Assembly (NCBI RefSeq): GCF_000005505.3
Contig: NC_016134.3
Coordinates: forward strand, 26,797,584 to 26,861,583
DNA from: Brachypodium distachyon
Lineage: Eukaryota; Streptophyta; Magnoliopsida; Poales; Poaceae
DNA length: 64,000 nt
Reading direction: 5' to 3'
Below are positions 57,669 through 64,000 of the stretch, one piece after another. The position numbers and the translations under genes are program-made. Position 1 is the stretch's first letter. Each line of letters begins with the position of its first letter. Below the pieces are notes generated by a model that saw nothing but the letters and a program-made list of their open reading frames with translations, was not told the origin of the DNA and did not search any database.

Positions 57669-60149
57669 CACTGCTATAGAAAGGCTATCAGCGACGGTCG
57701 AAAAATAGCATCAGTAACGGTCGGGGCTGCCGTTACTAACTTCGTGTTACTGATGATGGGTATCATCAGTAACGGATGATGGGTATCATCAGTAACGGTC
57801 TCTTCGACCGTTACTGATATACATATCATCAGTGGCGGGCAGCCCGACCCGACCGTTATCAGTGTCGGGCGAGCGACCGACACTGATACATTTTCAGTAA
57901 TTAAAAAAATAATTAAAACCATAGAAAATACATAGAAAAATATATATTTGAATACACAGCACAGCATAGAAAAATACACAGCCACATCATTTAAATCATA
58001 TAAAGAATACAAATGTATCTCACTTCACGACATTTATTACAAAGTGTCAAAATTTCATAGAAGCATATAAAGAATACAATTGTATCTCATTTCAAGTTTG
58101 AAGCTATTGTTGTGGGTAGTCACCACTTGTTCCACGCGTTCGAAGAAGTCCCCAGTAGACTTGATGACCTCATTGTTGATGAAATGGGCGAACTCTCTTT
58201 GAATGTTATACACGACCCATTTAGGTCGGCGTGCCATTGTCATTCGGGGCCGTCAGTACTCTTTCACAGCCGCGAATGACCCCTTCCACTCAGACTTGAA
58301 CATACTGGCATTCTCCATAAAGATGTGACAGCAGTAGGAGCCACAGTACATACTGCCGGCAGGATGTTGCTGGCAAGGAAACCTGTAGTTGTGGTGAGAC
58401 TCGTCTTTGTAGCCTTTACCGGCTAGTTTTCCCTTGGTCTCCACTTTCCAGGCAGTGTTAATGAGTGATTTGATGGGTTTCCCGTAACGACCTCGAACAC
58501 CCTTCTTCGGAAGTAGTGAATCGAAATAGTACACCGCGGACAAGGCAAACAAATGAATAGTGTCACCTAATGATATCTGTTTTCAAAAGAAACAAACTTT
58601 AGTATCTAAGGGTGCATAAGAAAGACTGAATTAGAAAAAAAAACGGTTTCATGTATAAAATTCAACTTACTCCAAATTAAGGAAGAAGAGGATAAAGTTG
58701 TGGTTCGCGTATTTCTCCAGACATGTCACCAAGTATTTAGATGCCAGGGTTCTTGAGGGATCCTTTTCTGGATCAAGACCGATGTCACCGTAGTTGAACA
58801 CCGCGGGGTCTAGAATGGCTACTTTTTTGACCTTCATTAGCCGCATTTCCCTTATTTAGTAGGCAGACCATAGCTTTAAGAGGTTGATATCAAGCTTTTG
58901 GCGGTTGAAGAGGTGGAACAGTACGTTGAACTTCACACTAAAGGTGATAGGACGTTCCTGAATGTTCCCAGTTTCTTGGTCAAAGAAGCCATAGTCTCGT
59001 GGGATTCGAACATTGATTTGTTGGGTATGCTGTTGAGAACCAGCTGATGCTTGCATGTAGAACTGATGAAGCTCTTGCATCTCTCTGGACACGGCACGCA
59101 GGAAATCTTCGGTGACCATCGGTCTTCCAGGATAGTAAATAAGCACCCAGTTAAACTCCCTAGCCACGAAATAGGATCCGTCTTCGAATCTCTGCCCTTG
59201 ACAGGGGTTCTTCATGAGAATGTTAGGCCTATTGTCTTCCCAGACTCCAGTTATGTCAGGCACATAGTGCATCTCATCTTGATTGACATTGGAGGAGTCC
59301 TTGATGGTCTTGCCGCCGTGCCCCCTCTTTTCATGCCTCCTCTTATTGTCCCATGCCTTTGCTCCTCTGCCTTATACTTGTCATCGATCTTGCGGCACCC
59401 AAGAGAGAGAAGGTAGGAGGGACGCTTTCAGCCTGTGCCGACCCTGTGGTCTGGCTATCTTTGAGCTGTGGAGGCATGGACATTGCCCGCTCTTCATCCC
59501 TGCCGGCATCGACAGGAGGAAGTATCCTAGGGGAAAGGCCGAGCGGCGATTGAGAAGTACCTTTGTGGGTGGAGGGAGATGGATTCATAGAGGGCCAGCG
59601 CTGGTTGTAGAGAGATACCAAGCTCCTAGGCCACATAATGCAGTAGTTTGGACAACCGCCTAGGATATCCACGCCTTCCTCCGGAGGTAGCGGGATAGCG
59701 GGTTGTCCATGCTAGGAGCTGGGCTGTAACCTGGGGTGTATGTGTCATCGTCTTCCATACGTGTGTCGGAGGCGGCACCGCTCTTCAGCAGGGTGCTCTT
59801 TCGTGGGGGAAGAGGAGGAAGAGGAGGAAGGAGGTTCCTCAAACCTTCCACTCCTCCCTCAAGTATGGCGTCAAGGGCGGGGTGGTTTTTGGCCAATGCC
59901 GACACCAAATGATGGACGGCTTGCACTGCATATTCTCTTGACACCTCTTGACACACCATAGATGCCTGCTCTCGCGCATCTGCCTTAGCTTGTTCTATTA
60001 TTTCAGCAGAAGCGGGGAGCTTTTTCTGGACTATTTCGCTTCGGAGCAGGCGAGAAATAATCATCCCAGCAGGCCCCTTCGCCTTCCCCTAGAACACGGC
60101 CCGTGTGCTCCGCCTTTTGCAAGCCGGCGGTGTCATAGCCCGAGGCTTA
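57669..60149 (-). mobile_element. CACTA (En/Spm-like) transposon, one end plus protease-type ORF
   Basis: The left end starts CACTGCTATAGAAAGGC, followed by subterminal repeats of ATCAGTAACGGTC in both orientations (57705-57890). Minus-strand coding follows (see next entry). The right end is missing: the gypsy-like element (copy B) inserted at about 60149, and the transposase half is outside or lost. Confidence 0.75.
58055..60064 (-). pseudogene. CACTA second ORF, Ulp1-like cysteine protease
   Basis: Exon-like frames in order: 60064-59660 (A/E-rich helix, NLLPPLPPLPPRKSTL), 59272-58856 (coiled coil SREMQELHQFYMQAS, DYGFFDQETG, FHLFNRQKLDINLLKLWSAY), 58552-58253 (YYFDSLLPKKG, FPCQQHPAGSMYCGSYCCH) and 58243-58055 (TMARRPKWVVYNIQREFAHFI). 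The YYFDSL aspartate and the Q..(8)..CGSYCC cysteine region fit the C48 (Ulp1/SENP) peptidase family, carried by many grass CACTA elements. The histidine segment is degraded (DTIHLFALS). A TAG separates the last two frames. Protease activity is doubtful. Confidence 0.65.
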
Positions 60150-63100
60150 TACACCAGGGATGCGAGGCACCCCCTTTTTTGGTTCGGCAGTGGGCGTTGG
60201 GGATCACTCCAGCGATCGCCGGCGAGGCCAATGTCAAGCGTAAAGATGCACAAGATCGTACCCAGGTTCGAGCCACCCTGAGGTGTAAAACCCTACGTTC
60301 TGCTTCTGAACTTGTATTAACCAATGAATTAGGGTTTACAAGTTGTCGGGGGAGTCCCTGGGCGCTCTCTCCTTTCCTGCTAAGTGCTACTTGGTATTTT
60401 TGGGCTAAAACTAGTAAGAACCGAACCAAACCCAACCCAACCCCTTGACCGTTGGCGATGGTCCTCCTTTTATACTCAAGGGGATACCACAGGTGCCTCG
60501 ATGCATGGGTGACAAGTGTCGAGCTTAGACCTTAGGCAGCTTGCCCTTGCTGCGTTGGCATGCATGCATGGTCCGAAGCACTGTACCAAGGGCGGTATGT
60601 GCCTTGGATTCACTGAGAGCCACTCACTGTGGGCTGACTTGACAAGGAACCACCCTTCTGTCGGAGCATTTAATGCTTGCTTGTGCCACACTCCTCGCCC
60701 TGACGAGTCCCGCGCACAGGTAGCCTGCCGGGGCGGCCACATGGCGCAGACGCTCTGCCTGCGGGGCACCGGCCCTGTCGTAGGCGCCAGCTCCCGGGAA
60801 CACCCTCCCGGCAAGTGACCTTCACGGGGGGCGCTCTGACCAAGATTCCCTTTCCGCCTTCCGGGGTAATCCCCGCAGCCCGGCTAGTCCTCCTGGGCCG
60901 GTGACTTCCCGGGCAGCTCGAGCGGTGCTACCCAGGGTGCTGTCCTTGCGAGAAGCACGTGGAATGACCCACGCGTTAGGTAGCGGTGGTACCCAGGGTG
61001 CCACTGGTGCGACAGTAGCCCCCGGGAGCGGGCCGGCAATGCCTGCTCCCGGGCGAACTCATCCTTGGTCTGTTGCCGGGCTACGCCCTTAACCGATGCG
61101 GGGGTCCCGAGCCGCTTCAGGTGCCCGTTTATGCGTTACTCCAAGGACTCCGCCGTTACGGGCAGAGTGGTGGGGGCGAGATTTCCGCCCTAACCTCCTC
61201 TTAAACGCGGGTGGTTAAGGCCACGTCCCGCATTCCCCCTCTTTAAGCGTAGTTATCCCCAGCGCACCCGTAGGGTGCGGATGCAACCGTTGCTTAGCGT
61301 CGGGGTGCTATAAAACCCCACCGCTGTGCTGAGGAGCAAACACTTAGCCCCCAGCCCTTCTTTCTCATCCCCATTCTTCCTTGCGCCCCTGAATCCTGCT
61401 AGTCTCTGCTCGCATTCCCCATGGCGCCCACAGCCCCCAAGAGAGGGAAAGGCTCCAAGAGTTCTGCGGCCGAGAAAGGCGAGAAGGCTCCCAAGAAGCC
61501 TCTCTCGGAGAAGGACCAGAAGAAACGGGAGTTGAGGGCCATGCAGGCCTTCTTCAGGCCTGGCTACAACGGCGAGGGGCTTGACAAGATCCAGCACGCC
61601 GTCGCCCCCCGGTTCAAAGAGTACGGCGAGACGCTCGTCTTCCCCGTCGGCACCGACCACCAGGACAACAACTTCCGGGTGTTCGCCCGCTTCATCCTTG
61701 CCGGGCTGGTGCCTCCATACTCCCTCTTCCTCCACGCACTCATGGCAGCGTACCAGCTCCGGGTTGCGCAGCTCCATCCCACTTCCCTCTTCCTCCTCGC
61801 CGTCTTCCAATTCCTCTGCGAGGGGTTCGTTGGGGTGATGCCGTCAGTGGCGTTGTTCCGCCACTACTTTTACCCGCGCATCGAGCGATCGGAGGCGATG
61901 TTGTCGGGGGTGGTGTTCCGTGCCCGTGACAAGATGAAGTCAGAGTTCATCGTGCGGACGGAGAAGAAGATCGAGAAGGAGTGGCACGCGGATTGGTGCT
62001 GGGTTCGCGTGGAGGAACTCGATGAGTTCATCTACGCATCCACCGAGCTGCCGGTGAGACAGTTGGCAGGACCGCTACAGCCGCGACGCGGAGCTCTTCC
62101 CCATCGTCGAGAGGATCAAGGCCCTGCGACTAGCGGGGCTCACTGATCTTGACGTGACGCGCACCTACATCATCCGGCGCATCGCGCCGCTGCAGCTGCG
62201 GTCTCGCCCCGCGTGGGCCAGTGCCAGTCAGACCGGCACGGGGGCCAGCGGCGCCGCCACCACGCTTGCCGCCGACCCGATCCTAGTGGAGGAGGAGCCC
62301 GCAGCAGGTACAGGCCCCTCCTCTGATTCCATTGCGCATGCTCCTTCTGCTCATTGGCCCATAACCGTGCCATTACCTTGTCTCGCAGGCGAAATCCAGC
62401 CCGCAGCGGACAGCCCGGCAGTAGGAGCTGGGATAGAGGGGTACAAGGCTCCCCCCACAAGCACTACGCCCCTGCAAGGTACCCGTCCGGAGTTTCCTTG
62501 CGTTCGTCGTCGGGTACCCCGGCTCAGCTTGAAGTACTCATTTTGCTATTTATCGCAGGCCCTATTGCGCCCACAAAAAGGGCGGACGCAGCGGTGATCG
62601 ACCTCACCTCTGACGTTGAGGACGCAGGGTTGAGGGAGAAGCCGGAGGCGGCTTCTGCGCCAAGCTCCGCCGTGCCGGACACAACAGCGGCGGCGCCCGC
62701 CGTCTCTACCGGGGCGGAGCTTCCTCGGCCTTGCAGGCCAGAGGCGCGGGTCCCGTAGCCGCCCCACAGGAGACGACTCCTGCCGGGGGCCCGGCCCTCC
62801 CGCCAGACCCGCAACCCACGGGCGCGGGTGCGGGGGAAGAAGTGGCAGGGGTGCAGCAGGCGGCTCCCCTGCAAGCGGACGATGCTCCCCCCGGCCAGAC
62901 CATGGCGGTGCGTCATCGTCCGTCGCCACCTCCAGCCCAGACCTCAGCACACTTGCCGGGGCGACTTGGGACCCAAGCATCTATGACCAGGGGCACCAAT
63001 TCCTCGACGCCATCAAGGAGCAACAGCTGGCGGTCGTCACCTCATTCAACAAGGTGAGGGAGCACCATGAGCTTGCGAAAGGCCAACTCGGCGAGGTGCG

Positions 63101-64000
63101 GCGAGATGTCGAGAGGGAGCGGCAGGAGCTCTCCCGGCTACGGGAGGAGACGTGCCTGGTTCGGCAGGCCAGGGACGAGGCCGCAACGTCGGCCGTCCCC
63201 GAGGCAGAGCTCCATCAGCAACTGGAGGCCCAGCGCGCCGAGCACCAGCAAGCACTGGACTCACTGGCCGCGGCGCGGGAGAAGGCCAACAAGGAGCACG
63301 AGAAGGTGCTTGCTACGGCCCAAGCTTGCCTCAACGAGAAGAGCGAGTTGGTCAATAGCTACTCCTCCCAGCTCCAGGCGCTGCACACGAAGCTGGAGGA
63401 GTAGGCCAAAGCCGCGGAGGACGCGGCAACGGCGTCGGCGTGGTGAGAGAAGGAGCTCAATTTCTCCATGGAACGGAGCGTCCATCTCGAGTCAGAATTG
63501 TCCACCGCCCGGGGCGAGCTCGTCAAGATGGGCGAGGACAATGTGGCCAAGGCCAAGGAGATCGCGTGGCTCGCGGAGCTCGTCCGCAAGGCCAAGCACG
63601 CGGTGGCGCTGGCACGCGGCAACCATGACAAGCTGGCGGAGCAGCGGCGGAGGGAGACCGAGAGGTTGCGCGAGATCGCCCAGGCCGTGCGTGAGTTGCT
63701 GCCAAGGTTCGAGCTGCAGGCCGCGAAGGTGGACGGCACGGACATCAGCACCCTCATCCCGTTCTTCTCCGACATGGTGGGGAAGCTCGGGGCGTTGGAC
63801 GTGTGGATCTCCAAATTCTGCGACGGGGAGATTGCGTCGTGCGCCAGGGAGATCGCTGAGACGATCCTCCCCCAGGTGCACTACCACCACCCTGACTTCC
63901 CCTTCGAGATGCTGCTGGACGCGTGGTTGGACAGCAAGGATGGCCCCTCCCACACCAGGACGATAAGCCGGTTCATCGACGAAGTGGTGGACCGGATGCA
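60149..64000 (+). mobile_element. Non-autonomous gypsy-type element (copy B), cut by window end
   Basis: The LTR starts near 60149 (ATACACCAGGGATGCG, where copy A has TGACACCGGGGATGCG; the TG has changed) and is collinear with the minus-strand LTR at 29414-28200. A TATA box CTATAAAACCCC stands at 61309-61320. The gag-like ORF follows. It inserted into the CACTA ORF. Its 3' end is beyond the window. Confidence 0.75.
61421..64000 (+). pseudogene. Gag-like ORF of copy B
   Basis: From ATG 61421 the frame reads a lysine-rich start, then the 'putative gypsy-type transposon' domain (FFRPGYNGEGLDKIQHAV, FILAGLVPPYSLFLHALM, LCEGFVGVMPSVALFRHYFY, KKIEKEWHADWCWV) to about residue 210. An indel near 62060 diverts it to a stop at 62146. 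The rest continues in other frames: low-complexity middle, then coiled coil (63054-63404, ending at an in-frame TAG) and the segment ELLPRFELQAAKVDGTDIS near 63690. It extends past the window edge. It is better preserved than copy A in the N-terminal domain, but also broken. Confidence 0.7.

Overview
This is plant nuclear DNA, most likely from a pooid grass (Brachypodium/Triticeae type). Evidence: spliced genes of grass-expanded families (HLD-type receptor-like cytoplasmic kinases, MSP-WD40 proteins, FBD-type LRR proteins), at least seven Stowaway MITEs or MITE fragments with CTCCCTCCG ends and TA duplications, an Au-like SINE ending in a TTG run, and nested LTR elements. The species cannot be fixed from the sequence alone.

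Layout. 1-3.1 kb: the tail of a low-complexity protein, a G-rich tandem array, a solo LTR (999-2325) with a perfect ATAAA duplication, and a small GRF-zinc-finger gene. 4.2-23.8 kb, plus strand: exons of a kinase C-lobe, four tandem copies of an exon cassette, an MSP domain and WD40 blades. All usable exon junctions are phase 0, so these may be remains of one long kinase-linker-MSP-WD40 gene. The fourth cassette is split by a Mutator-like element (9-bp duplication), itself split by a Reina-like Ty3/gypsy chromovirus (5-bp duplication). 23.8-31.6 kb: a 113-bp tandem repeat and a non-autonomous gypsy-like element inserted in a Ty1/copia element. 31.6-39.2 kb: minisatellites and LINE/gypsy scraps. 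39.3-45.3 kb, minus strand: a second kinase of the same family with a 5'-truncated, frameshifted U-box/ARM (SPL11-like) gene directly downstream in compatible phase.

46.18-55.52 kb holds the most remarkable feature: a complete endogenous pararetrovirus (Caulimoviridae) on the minus strand. One 8,086-bp genome unit is flanked by 1.25-kb direct repeats that differ only in a T-run. It has four open ORFs in Tungrovirus-like order: ORF1 with no methionine codon, small ORF2, a 1735-aa polyprotein with movement, coat, protease, RT and RNase H regions but no integrase, and ORF4 with a viroplasmin/transactivator-like segment.

55.5-64 kb: an FBD/LRR pseudogene, a truncated CACTA transposon with Ulp1-like protease exons, and a second copy of the gypsy-like element found at 25-29 kb, inserted in the CACTA and running off the window.

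Cellular genes appear to be mostly broken; the kinase at 42.1-45.3 kb and the GRF-finger gene are the best candidates for function.
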